Positions 1-8,779 of a DNA stretch of 22,367 bases are shown one piece after another. Where the stretch lies: positions 1 through 22,367 of the forward strand of contig JAYMTF010001590.1 in assembly GCA_036897485.1 (NCBI GenBank), in the 5' to 3' direction. Source of the DNA: Pelargonium nanum. Taxonomy: Eukaryota > Streptophyta > Magnoliopsida > Geraniales > Geraniaceae. Within the stretch, counting starts at the first letter, position 1. Every line of letters starts with the position of its first letter. Position numbers and translations under genes: made by a program. The notes beneath the pieces are model-generated. The model did not search any database. It was not told the origin of the DNA and worked only from the letters and a program-made list of their open reading frames with translations.

Positions 1-566
1 GGTGGTGATTCAGGCTTTGAGTATGTTTTGATTTAATGAAAGTTCCATTTTCCATAAAAAAAAAAAAAATTTCCTATTCCTGTATAGAAATTGAAATGCT
101 CCGAATTCTTCAACGTTTCAACTCATTTGATTTTAAAAATCTAATATACTTTCAACGAAATTAAAATTGATCATGTTCTAATTTCATGATAATTCACTTA
201 AAAATAGTGGAACGAAAGGTCGAGTAGAATGAAAAAATTAATAACATGCGATGCTATTGAAAAATCATAAAATATGTTGAGTATTGTCTTTCAAGACATC
301 TACATGAGAGACCATGCCATCCAGTTTTATTGGGTTATATAAGAGAATATAATTTGACGTCGAGATGAATTGGATTACTAAAGTCACATTTGCATGACCA
401 TATTTTCAACAATCTCTCCTAATGAATAACTATCATCCTATCAACCGCTTCACACAAGAGGCTATCACGTCGCAAAAGACATTTTTCTTTTAATATATAG
501 AAACCATAATTGCATTAATAAAGAAACTAACAAAAGGAAGCTCATGCTTTAAATACACCTAACATG
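1..566. other. A+T-rich intergenic stretch, no gene seen
   Basis: No coding frame, RNA gene or clear repeat boundary was found. The stretch has ordinary plant intergenic composition, with short A and T runs (for example the A run around 55-69) and no GC-rich or codon-structured segment. Confidence 0.6.
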
Positions 567-574
567 CTCAAGGA

Positions 575-735
575 TAGAGCAGACAATCTGGATCTGAATC
601 CGCATTTCAATTTGAGAATCGAATAATCCGTTCCAATTCAATCCGATCCGAAATATTATTGGATCGGATCGGATCTCATGTTTCATTTAGAAATCCGAAT
701 TAAATCTGATCTGATCCGACCTATTGCCACCTCTA
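575..735. mobile_element. hAT-type MITE, about 161 bp
   Basis: The ends form a degenerate terminal inverted repeat: TAGAGCAGACAAT at 575-587, and at 723-735 the complement of TAGAGGTGGCAAT (10 of 13 match). An 8-bp target-site duplication flanks it: CTCAAGGA at 567-574 and CCCAAGGA at 736-743, 7 of 8 identical. TAGRGGTGGCAAT-like ends with an 8-bp duplication are typical of non-autonomous hAT elements in plants. The interior is dominated by GATCCGATCCG-type repeats, including a near-palindrome at 641-674. There is no coding capacity. The mismatches in ends and duplication point to an old insertion. Confidence 0.72.
641..674. repeat. GATC-rich inverted repeat inside the MITE
   Basis: ATCCGATCCGA at 641-651 is the exact reverse complement of TCGGATCGGAT at 664-674, with a 12-base spacer. 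It is part of the internal GGATC repeat field of the hAT-type MITE and could form a cruciform or an RNA hairpin. Confidence 0.85.
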
Positions 736-743
736 CCCAAGGA

Positions 744-1309
744 GACTAGTTTTTGGGCTCCAGCCACAACTTGTGTGTAGCCCATTTTCATGCATGTATG
801 ATACATGTAAGGATCATCTTCCTTTCTAATATCCCTACTAATACTTTTAATGTCTTCACTAAATCTCCAAGTTTCATTTTCTTCAAAAATTTGCTACCTG
901 CAGCTTGGTCCATTTATCCTCAGCTTGACGACTTTGGCTGCATTAGAGAGCTGGACTTTGTAGGTTGCAACAATGCTTACCAAAGATAAAGTTGTTCCCT
1001 CAAATATTTCCTTGTTGCTTTCCTTCTAAATCTCATGTGCAGTCACTAAACAAATGATCAAAGACGATTAGATTTCTAGCGACTTTGTAAGATTTTTGGG
1101 GAAGCAATTTAGAAGAATCTTTTTAAAATTTGTAGAGGCAAAACATCTCAACGACGCGGGAGACGAAAACCAGGTTCGATCTCTATGTCTATTTTCTATT
1201 TTAGTAGTTGCGATTTTAAAATAAAGAAAAGACAAACAAATAATGTAACAACGTCATATTGGACCACTTCTATTCCAAGAAAATAATGCAACAATCCCAA
1301 ATCATACAC
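744..1309. other. Intergenic, no gene recognised
   Basis: A 78-codon open frame runs on the + strand at 753-989, but its translation shows no domain, signal or composition typical of a plant protein. The stretch may be decayed transposon sequence, but nothing assignable was found. A lone tRNA B-box-like GGTTCGATCTC occurs at about 1172-1182 without a matching A box. Confidence 0.5.
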
Positions 1310-1725
1310 ATGAAACTCTTTTATGACTTAAAATTCTCAAACAAGGTACAATCATTTCCAACTAATATAAGACATCCACGTACGTAAACACACAACGAGC
1401 AATTTTCCTTCATCACCAGCCTTAACAAACAATGTATGGACATTTTTTAAAAGCATTCTCTTTGAAAATACGACTCAATTCGACAATATCATCAGTCCCT
1501 TGAAACATGTTTCAATTCATGTAAAGCTTTCTTTAATCTATACACTCTCTGCTCATTTTCTAACTCTAAATAACCCGGAGGTTGGACCATAAATACATGT
1601 TCTTTTAAGTGCCCATGCAAGAATGCTAATTTTACGTTCAACTGGAATTTTGTGTTGTGGTTGCAATCGCTAATCTAATTGTGTCCATTCCTGCTACAAG
1701 AGCAATGAACTCTCTATATTAAAGG
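1310..1725 (-). mobile_element. Ty1/copia reverse-transcriptase fragment (fossil)
   Basis: Read on the - strand, the segment shows the family's typical series of RT blocks in the right order: a MDTIRLAIA-like block, then an AFLHGHLKE-like block followed by a QPPGY motif, then a VYRLKKALHELK-like block, and finally degraded sequence resembling the region towards the YVDD motif. This order identifies a Ty1/copia pol remnant. It is a short internal piece with several breaks. No LTRs, integrase or RNase H could be attached to it here, so it is an old, inactive fragment. Confidence 0.8.
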
Positions 1726-2282
1726 TAAATAATCCAATTTGATTTATGAATTTTCGTGTTTTGACGCAAACCAACACTCAAATCAGGAGCATACCTAATT
1801 ATTTTTGAAATTTGAGGTCAAAATTTAAAATATTGGATCATTTAACCTGCATTAGACCAGGTAGATGTGCCCATGTGGTTTCAACCGCAATAAAGAAGAC
1901 ATGTCAAATTTAGCACTTCATCGAGGGATTTCGAAAGAAACAACACACAATTTCAAATACTCCACTCGAAAAATAAGATGAGCAAATTGCATCGACTGAG
2001 AACGAGGGTTACGACTACAAATGACAACGGCAACAACAAGCAAATTGAAAGTGAAGGTTCATATATATGAGTTTTTAGAGTTTTAATTTAAGAATAGATT
2101 TTGAATTGAAGTTTAGGTATGAATATGATTTGTTATGTTTCGTTTTTGGGATTTGAGTATGGATGTGATGGGGCATGGATTCGTGCTGATTTATATTGTG
2201 AGTTATTGTTGCTGGTGAAAAAAAGAAGAAATATTTGTATTAATTAATAGCAAGGTTGTTGTCGGTTTTCAATTTATATTAA
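1726..2282. other. Intergenic, no gene recognised
   Basis: A+T-rich sequence lies between the copia fragment and the Helitron terminus. No open frame of note and no structured RNA were recognised. Part of it may belong to the same decayed retroelement, but no family motif could be read. Confidence 0.5.
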
Positions 2283-2330
2283 CTAGTGTCCATCCCGTGC
2301 GTTGCACGGAAAGTAAAAAACGTATCATAA
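2283..2330 (-). mobile_element. Helitron 3' terminus (element lies to the right)
   Basis: On the - strand the sequence ends in CTAG (2283-2286) followed by T, the canonical Helitron 3' end and insertion context. Eight bases inside is a short GC-rich hairpin: CCGTGC (2295-2300), loop GTT, GCACGG (2304-2309). A terminal CTAG preceded by a compact GC-rich stem is the family signature, and CCGTGC/GCACGG stems are common in plant Helitrons. The element would extend to higher coordinates. A 5' TC end was not confidently found, so its length is unknown and no Rep/helicase sequence was seen. It is probably non-autonomous. Confidence 0.65.
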
Positions 2331-2957
2331 AAAATATTATCAATCTAATTTATCAAACTAAACCTCACTTCACTCATTTTTAGCCTTTTTTTTTATTGAA
2401 ATCTTCTCATATCCAATGCATATCATGTAAACCCACAGTGATAATGTTCTTCAATTGTTTTGAACTAATCTCACTTGGTTTCTATGATAGTATTTATTTC
2501 CTGTTTTCACTTTGAGCAGATGTGTTTTTGTTTGTTAGACCACTAATGGAAGATTTGTTAGCTCAACTAATTGAATGTATGTTTTCATATCCAATGCATA
2601 TTATATAAAATGTTCAAATAAGAAAAATTATGAGTCAAGATTCTTCTTTATGTCAATATGATAGTACTAAGAGTTCAACAACCAAATTCATATGCATCAC
2701 TCATTCTAGAGATGATATAATCATGATGATATTGGATTTTTCCCCCAGTATTTTTTTGGGATAATTGGTATGCGACCCACAACATGTTTATTTTCAAAAT
2801 TCTAACTATTTCTCATCACTCACCTTTGAAGATCGATGTATTTGATTAGATTTTTATTTATCTATTGCTAATTACTCATTTGAATGTGTAGCTAGTTCGT
2901 GGTTTATATAGTTATGAGTTGCTAACAATTATAGACGGATGAATGTGATTGATTTTA

Positions 2958-3009
2958 ATCCCACATCAGAAACGTAAGAGAAACTTGGAGTGAAATACTA
3001 ATATATAAG
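2958..3009 (+). promoter_or_regulatory. snRNA-type promoter module 1 (USE plus TATA)
   Basis: ATCCCACATCA (2958-2968) matches the plant snRNA upstream sequence element RTCCCACATCG at 10 of 11 positions. After a 32-base spacer comes ATATATAAG (3001-3009), a TATA box. A spacing near 33 bases is that of RNA polymerase II-type plant snRNA promoters; polymerase III types are about 10 bases shorter. No snRNA follows before the second module begins. Confidence 0.6.
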
Positions 3010-3026
3010 AGTTAGTTGTGTTTAAA

Positions 3027-3078
3027 GTCTCACATCGAAAAAATAGAGATTTGATGGAGTGAACATCTTCTATATAAA
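3027..3078 (+). promoter_or_regulatory. snRNA-type promoter module 2 (USE plus TATA)
   Basis: GTCTCACATCG (3027-3037) matches the USE consensus at 10 of 11 positions. It is followed after 33 bases by TATATAAA (3071-3078). The module resembles module 1 along its whole length, including the shared GGAGTGAA in the spacer, so the two look like a tandem duplication about 70 bp apart. Downstream sequence begins ATACCTTAATAGC at about 3093, which faintly recalls the first bases of U2 snRNA, but the body of U2 is absent. Confidence 0.6.
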
Positions 3079-3099
3079 CCATATATATGTCTATACCTT

Positions 3100-3719
3100 A
3101 ATAGCTAAAGTACAATAATTATTGTCATATCAATTGTTATTAGTTTTTGTTATTAGCTATTGAGTGAAAATTTGTAACGGATGAAAGTTGAAGGGACTTT
3201 GAATGAGAAAGCTCGAAATTGTTAAACTTTGTGATGTGGCAATCTCTAATGTCTTCTCACTAAGTTTAACATACATAGTATGTATTTGCACATAGAATGT
3301 TGATTTTTTGCCATAAAAAAATATGTTAACCACAAAAACAAACAAATTGAGAAATTTAAAATTTGAATATATGTCACACACAGAAAATGCAAGTTATGGG
3401 ACATATCCTATTGTCACAAAAGTCAAACTAAAAATAAATGAATACATATATAATCTTCTACGTCCATTAGAGTGATAGAGAATTCGGGGTGAATTTTTTT
3501 TGGGTGTAAACTTTGTGTTATCTATATTTGGGCATTGAGTTAAATTATTTAATTAATTTATTCTATTGGTCTTGTTTAATATATTGGATTCTTAAGTTAT
3601 ATACTAGATCTATGGAATTATTATAATTTGCATATCAACATCTTAGTTATGATTAATTGGATGTTATTGATATTTTTGTGTGTGAAAACTGTATTGTACA
3701 TCATGATAAATGTATTTAA
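3100..3719. other. A+T-rich stretch, no gene seen
   Basis: Only a spurious 74-codon frame on the - strand (3157-3381) occurs; it is rich in F, L and I and has no domain. There is no structured RNA or repeat boundary apart from the possibility that this is the interior of the Helitron whose 3' end is at 2283. Confidence 0.5.
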
Positions 3720-3990
3720 AATATGCGCTTTTAAACACTATAGTAGCCGACCTAGCCCTGCCCATTAGCCACCCAGCACCCCGTACAAAAGTTATAAATT
3801 GCCAGTCAGCTCCACATGAACATACTGTATTGTGTGTTGTGCTTAGTTGAGAGGAGTGAAGAGCAGTGGTGAGAGAGAGGAGAAGAGAGCAGCAATGACG
3901 AGGAAAAGAAAGATATTCAGGTTGGAACAACCCTAATGATGAACAACCTTTCCATCACTCTCTAGAAGGCCAAGGACGGTAAGGAAAAAT
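3720..3990 (+). other. Promoter/leader-like segment of an unrecognised gene
   Basis: This segment has higher GC content than its surroundings. It contains a TATA-like GTTATAAATTG near 3790, then a purine-rich leader and an ATG at 3895 opening a 13-codon frame (MTRKRKIFRLEQP). A GACGGTAAGG splice-donor-like sequence lies near 3976, followed by T-rich intron-like sequence. This is the look of a promoter, first exon and first intron, but no coding continuation is recognisable. It may be a captured gene fragment or the remains of a lost gene. A longer frame on the - strand (3664-3930) has no protein character. Confidence 0.35.
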
Positions 3991-4027
3991 GAAACCTTTG
4001 TGTTATTTTGTTTATGGGTCATTTTAT

Positions 4028-4165
4028 TTATGTTTATTTTTGTTGTAAAAGTGGGACCTTGTGAAAATGCATGAAGCATTTTGTTCATGAGTTCTTTTGT
4101 TTACGCTCATTTTTGTCGTAAAAATGGGACATTGGGTTGATTTTTCCTAAAAATGCATGAAGCTT
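4028..4165 (+). repeat. Two-copy imperfect tandem duplication
   Basis: The block at about 4028-4078 and that at about 4096-4165 share TTTTTGT, GTAAAA, TGGGAC and AATGCATGAAGC in the same order, with small insertions in the second copy. It lies directly after the leader-like segment, in T-rich sequence that would be its first intron. It appears to be a local duplication, not a known transposon. Confidence 0.6.
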
Positions 4166-4199
4166 CTGTAGTTTCTGTTTTTGTTATTTGGGGAAAGTG

Positions 4200-4500
4200 T
4201 TTAAGACTATTGGAGGCTTGTCTAAATTAGAGAAGTTGGAGAATTCTTTATGGAAGAAGAAACATTGTTTTTGGCTTAATACAAAATGGTAAGGTTACAT
4301 CCCTATTTATAGCACTCAAAAGAATACTATTCTAGAGCACTCTCTCAACTAGGTAACTATTCTAGAAAACTCTCTAACTACATAACTATTCTAGCAAATG
4401 CAAAACTATTCTAGATAATTTGACTACTTAATACAAATGATTAAAGACAATTCTGGTAACCAAACAAACTTCAGTTTGCTACCCAATCTTTTATTCTACC
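4200..4500 (-). mobile_element. Probable LTR fragment (fossil)
   Basis: On the - strand there is a TATAAATAG promoter box (4303-4311) followed by the sort of GATGTAACC and TTGTATTAAGCC sequence often seen in the transcribed part of plant copia-type LTRs. Upstream of it is a series of four direct repeats of CTATTCTAG (+ strand 4327, 4357, 4386, 4406), which fits the repeated enhancer-like region of a U3. No coding part or matching second LTR was seen, so it is a fragment or a solo LTR with unclear ends, old and inactive. Confidence 0.4.
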
Positions 4501-4851
4501 AGAGTTAGTACCCACATTTCTATTTTGAACTCACCCAATTGAGTACATCCGTCATTTTTTTAGTTCGATAAATCTGTTAAAAACTTGTTGTGTTTTAATT
4601 TTAATGTATATATTATGATTGTAAACAATTTTTTTAGACTAGAGGGTCAATAAATCATTTTTTATAAAAAAAAAAGTATACAATAATTTGTAATAATTAA
4701 GAGCTAATTAAATTAAGGGGTATATAGAGTAGTTAATGTCATTTTTTTTAAATAATAGTATTTGGTCCAAAGAAAGAAACAACTTCTTTTATTAAACTTG
4801 GAGGTAATAAATTAATCTTGATATTCATGTTAGTGATACTCATCACATTTA
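4501..4851. other. A+T-rich intergenic stretch
   Basis: Nothing recognisable was seen: no open frame, no RNA and no repeat end. The stretch is bounded on the right by the TAA target site of the Harbinger-like element. Confidence 0.5.
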
Positions 4852-5086
4852 TAAGAGCATCTCCAATTCTTAGTTAAATTTTTGGGTGCTAAGGAAGAGA
4901 GAGTATGCCACCTCACTATGTGGCTTCTTAGCATCTACTTATCAAATTTAACTCCAATGCTTAGCATCTCTGCAATGATTACACTAAATAATAAAATAAG
5001 TATTTAAATACAATAATTGTGTTATAAATAAATACTTTATATTTTTGAAGTAAGAAATTCAAAGTAAATTATTTTTGAAAAATAAA

Positions 5087-5545
5087 GGATTGAGAAAATT
5101 TTATTGGAAAGAAATTTAATATTTTAATTATGAGAAAATCGTATGCATGAAATAACATCGAATAACAAAATTAATCTCGAACTTGACCGATTTTGTTCAA
5201 ATCGTTGTCATGTATTAATAATCAAATCATTTATAAGAAATTGATGCATCGATCGATTACAAACATATATGATTAATAAAAGTTACACGTCTTGATTCAA
5301 CCCGTTTATTTAAACATATATCATTTTTGAGAAAATTAATTGAAGGGAAAATAAATATTTTAATTATGAAATATTCGTGAACATGAAATTGAGTTTGGAC
5401 AACAAAATTAATTTTGAACTTGATTTTCTTCGAATCGTCGTCATATATCCTCAGTCAAAATTACACGACCGACTCGACACATTTAAATAAAGGTGTCGAG
5501 TCATGTCGTGTAATTTTGAACCCAATTATTTAAACATGTTGGTCG
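5087..5545. repeat. Imperfect tandem duplication of about 240 bp
   Basis: Copy one (about 5087-5325) and copy two (about 5325-5545) share, in order, TTGAGAAAATT, AATATTTTAATTATGA, AACAAAATTAAT followed by a CGAACTTGA- or TGAACTTGA-like stretch, a TCGTCGTCAT- or TCGTTGTCAT-like stretch, a TTACACG block, and finally TTATTTAAACAT. The copies are well diverged, so the duplication is old. It lies wholly inside the Harbinger-like element. Confidence 0.65.
5456..5518. repeat. Long inverted repeat, 25/26-base arms, 12-base loop
   Basis: The arm at 5456-5480 (starting CAAAATTACACGAC and ending GACTCGACAC) is almost the exact complement of 5493-5518 (starting GTGTCGAGTC and ending GTCGTGTAATTTTG). One base is inserted and one changed near the middle. 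The loop is ATTTAAATAAAG. If transcribed it would fold into a stable hairpin. The TCGTGT/ACACGA composition is shared with the repeat near 21.26 kb. Confidence 0.9.
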
Positions 5546-5879
5546 TATCATGCCATGTCAACCCACTCATAGATGAATCGTATTTTGTCGTGTAATTCAA
5601 TCTGTTTAATACTCGGGTCGAATTCGGGTTGACTTATTAAACATTGTATTAAACTTTCAACACGAACATAACTCACGGACTAGAAGTGTCACCCCTATTT
5701 TTATTATTAGTTTTCACAACCATTTTTTTTATAACTTTTTTGTATTGAAAAATTGATATAAAAAAATTGAGTTTGTAAGTTAATTGGATAATGACATGAT
5801 ATTATATTAATAATTCTTTTTGAAGAAAACATTATATTGATAATTTTTTTAGAGAAAAAAGTTAAAAAAATAAATAAAA

Positions 5880-5992
5880 ATCCTTGGAGCCGACGCTTCC
5901 GCAAGCGCCTCAACCAAGCGCCGCTCCACTAGCACCTCCCACTCCAGCGCATGTACTGGCTTAGCGCCTCCTTGGCGCCTTCTTAGCACTCC
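5880..5992. repeat. GCGCC-rich subterminal segment of the Harbinger-like element
   Basis: A sharply GC-richer block sits inside very A+T-rich sequence and carries repeated AGCGCC and GGCGCC motifs (for example near 5907, 5920, 5964 and 5974). Repeated short motifs next to the terminal repeat are usual transposase-binding regions in such elements. That role is inferred from family behaviour. Confidence 0.5.
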
Positions 5993-6010
5993 CCATTGGA
6001 GTTGCTCTAA

Positions 6011-7560
6011 GTCTTCAACAAATTATAATTTAGAAAAATATAATTTTGTATAGTATTTAGTGAACTTGTGTAATTTAATATTATAGTATTATATATGTGT
6101 GTGTTTATTCCTTAAATAAATTTAAACTCATTATATATAAAATTAATTTAAATTTGAAATTATTAAATTTAATATTTAATATTTTAATTATTTAAGTACT
6201 TTTTCGTGCGTGTTCATTAAATTTAGTACAAATATTTAAAAGTAAAATAACAGAGATAAAAGTTAAAAAAAGAAATATGAAACATACATCATGTTAAAAA
6301 AAATACTAATTTCACTTACATTTGTTCATTTCAAGTTTTTCACGGACATTAAATCTCCTTATTCAACATAAGATTTAAATTTAAACATTATATTTACTAA
6401 ATTAAAGTTAAGGTATATATTGATAAATAAATATTATACATTTGCTCAAATCAAGCGCAAATTTAAAGTACAAATGAAAATAAAGAGTCCTATATTTTTA
6501 GTTTTATAAACTTAAATTAAATTATATATTTAACATAGCTTATTCATGGATATCATTTTTTCTTGTAAAAGTACTAAAATTTCAAAATTGAGTTAAATAA
6601 TTTTTTTATTTATTAGAAAATAAAATTTATTTATATATTACGATCCAACACATGTCAAATGTTATTTCATATTTTATGTTGACATGTCAATTGACTACTA
6701 CATGGAAGTTTAAATTTTTTTTTTTTTTTTATATATTTGCCATTCTACAATTTTATGACTAATAGAATTATGTAATGATTTTGAGTAAATAATACCATTA
6801 GTACGTTAAAAATTTGATGATGATTCTCCATAGATAAATAAAAAAATGTTGACTATAGTTCAATTATTATCACTTAAAGTTTGAATTGATAGGAATAATA
6901 CAAATGTAGTATTTGATATGTATCAAGCAAACAATTAGATAGATATTTACTAAATTCAAAACTTCAAACTAAAGATAGTTTTTTTTTTTAGGGACAAACT
7001 AAAGATAGTTAAAATAGACATAAAAATTTAAGTAAAAATAAAAAAAAATTAAACTCAACATATATATTAGATAACATATAAAACTATCAAAAATAAAAAT
7101 TAAGATAAATTTAAAAGTATAATTATATCATTTGAAGTAAATAATTATTTAATTTAAAAAGATAAACATTTTTCATAATATTTTAGAACATATTTATTTT
7201 TTTTGTTTATACACTGTATAGATACTAAAATATTTAAAATAAATGAGTTCGGGTCGGCGCTCCGCGTCTACAATTAAAGCAGATATGAATGTCAATTCAT
7301 GAAATCACATATTCTCTTGGTTTGACTGAGTCTCATAAAATAAACTTTGGCTGTTATTTTTTTTTCCCATTGTAATCGTTATATGTGATAACTCATTATT
7401 TAAAAAAAATCTACAAGAATTTTCATAATATTATTTATGAGTTATCTCATATTGACTTAATTTAGTTCTCTTTATGGTTTTACAATATGAACGTAGTTTT
7501 GAAATAATGATAACCAAAATCAACATTCAATTAATAAAGTATTTAAAATCCCGTAAAAAA
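6011..7560. other. Extremely A+T-rich gene desert
   Basis: About 1.5 kb is almost entirely A and T, with long T runs (for example 6717-6730) and no open frame of substance. A 16-base perfect direct repeat CAAACTAAAGATAGTT occurs at 6965-6980 and 6995-7010. A small GC-rich island (GGGTCGGCGCTCCGCGTC, near 7251-7268) stands out. The composition would suit a matrix-attachment region, but no specific motif proves it. Confidence 0.55.
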
Positions 7561-8180
7561 AAGTATGGAATATATTATAAATTATATATTAGTTGATGTG
7601 ATTATATATATGATGATGATTAAATTAATAACAATGCATCTTAATGAAAAAATAAGAATAACAAATAAACAAAATATTGCTCACGAGCAACGCCGGGTCA
7701 AAATACTAGTATTGAATGAAATGACATTGATGCTATTCAGCTATTGGGTGAAAACACAAATCAGGTTGTTGTTTGGGCCTCATCAAAATTCAGAACTCTA
7801 TTTGTTGTGGATTGGGGCCCATAAAGAAAGTGACCGTCCATTTTAAAATCACGAGAGTCATGAACTTACAACTTTGAATTCTTCTTCCTCCTCTTCTCCA
7901 TTTATGTATTGTAACTAAATGTAAGGTTTATAATAAGTTACACCAAAAAATAATTAAATAAATCTGTCCATTCAACAAAAGATAAAGTTTCATAAGTAAT
8001 TAAAATATTATTTATCTCTCGGCGTTTTGTGGCCGATAGTCAAGGTTCCACCAGAATGATTTTCCAAACTTTTTACTTCATTATTGTAAGCACTAAAAAG
8101 GCCTATTTTACCTCTTTAATTGCATTACTGCCCCTTGTTTAGATTTGGAGGTTTCAATAGTTTCACATTTGCAACTTGTA
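7561..8180. other. Intergenic, no gene recognised
   Basis: A 93-codon frame at 7565-7846 has no domain and low-complexity I/M-rich residues, and is not annotated as a gene. A GGGGCCCAT motif near 7814, like the GGCCCA site II elements of housekeeping promoters, is followed by a CT-rich tract near 7879. No coding region follows. Confidence 0.45.
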
Positions 8181-8184
8181 CTTT

Positions 8185-8275
8185 TTCTTAATCGGGCTGA
8201 GAATCGTTATTGAAAGGTTCGAACTCGAGATCTCGAGGGTATCAAACGTTTTCAAACCGTTTACCTCTATAATTA
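8185..8275 (-). mobile_element. Possible tRNA-derived SINE fragment
   Basis: On the - strand a B-box-like GTTCGAACC (+ strand 8216-8224) lies about 40 bases after a weak A-box-like GAGGTAAACGG (+ strand about 8259-8269). The arrangement resembles the head of a plant SINE, but the A box is poor and no tail or target duplication was found. It could equally be chance. Confidence 0.25.
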
Positions 8276-8599
8276 TTGTTGGATTAACTCCTAATTTAGT
8301 CTGAAAGAAGAGCGTGTTCGTTCATGGGTTCCAGGGCATGTGTCGGGACGTGTTCAAATTTTATATGTAAATGTTGGGATCCATACGAATTTGTCCGATC
8401 TAATCTACATGTTCAAACATCACTCCATCCGAACTTCAAGTTTATGAATTCGGGTCCAAATAGTTAGTTTTACCTCATTCCAATTATTTCATTGTAATTT
8501 TTGAAGCCTAAAATGCGAAAAATAGAATGTCATTTTACTCCTCTAGCTTTTGCCGGAAAAAGAAAGACATTAGTTTTGATAATAAGATATTATTGATCA

Positions 8600-8779
8600 C
8601 CAATGCTTGTGGCATTCTTGGCTCTTTTGGATCGCTTTTCTTGGTTTTTTGTGGAATCACGTCCATGCTCTCATAAACTCATTGTAATTCATGTTTTTTT
8701 GTCTCATTTCTTTCGCGTATGTACTTGTTTTCCAGCTTGGAAATTTAATAAAAGTACTTTTGCTGATAAAAAAAAAACA
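8600..8779 (+). mobile_element. Possible 3' end of a truncated LINE
   Basis: A T-rich, gene-tail-like segment ends in AATAAAAGTACTTTTGCTGA, then T followed by an A run of about ten (8769-8778). An AATAAA signal shortly before a short tail after GCTGAT or TATC is a common look for plant LINE 3' ends. No reverse-transcriptase remains and no target duplication were found. An alternative is a processed transcript fragment. Confidence 0.3.

Larger units (their letters stand above)
4855..6007. mobile_element. Non-autonomous PIF/Harbinger (Tourist-like) element, 1153 bp
   Basis: The left end GAGCATCTCCAAT (4855-4867) pairs with the right end ATTGGAGTTGCTC (5995-6007), whose complement is GAGCAACTCCAAT: 12 of 13 match. 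TAA flanks both sides (4852-4854 and 6008-6010). A trinucleotide TWA duplication with GAGCATCTCCAA-type ends is typical of plant PIF/Harbinger and Tourist-like elements. No transposase frame is present. The interior is composite: an A+T-rich duplicated block of about 240 bp, a 25-bp-arm palindrome, and a GC-rich right subterminal part full of GCGCC motifs. Its size is large for a MITE, so another sequence may have inserted into it or been captured. Confidence 0.75.

Noticed and set aside
3093-3125. U2 snRNA after the second USE/TATA module
   Set aside because: Only the first seven bases and a GCTAAAG-like stretch resemble U2; the branch-site recognition region and stems are missing.
3919-3990. 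C/D-box snoRNA beginning at AATGATGAA
   Set aside because: A C-box-like sequence exists but no CTGA D box or terminal stem was found at a suitable distance.
6965-7010. 16-base direct repeat as target duplication of an insertion
   Set aside because: Only 14 bases (a T run plus AGGGA) lie between the copies, too little for a transposon; replication slippage is a simpler cause.
7565-7846. 93-codon frame as a gene
   Set aside because: Low-complexity I/M-rich start, no domain, no splice or leader signal, and surrounded by A+T-rich intergenic DNA.
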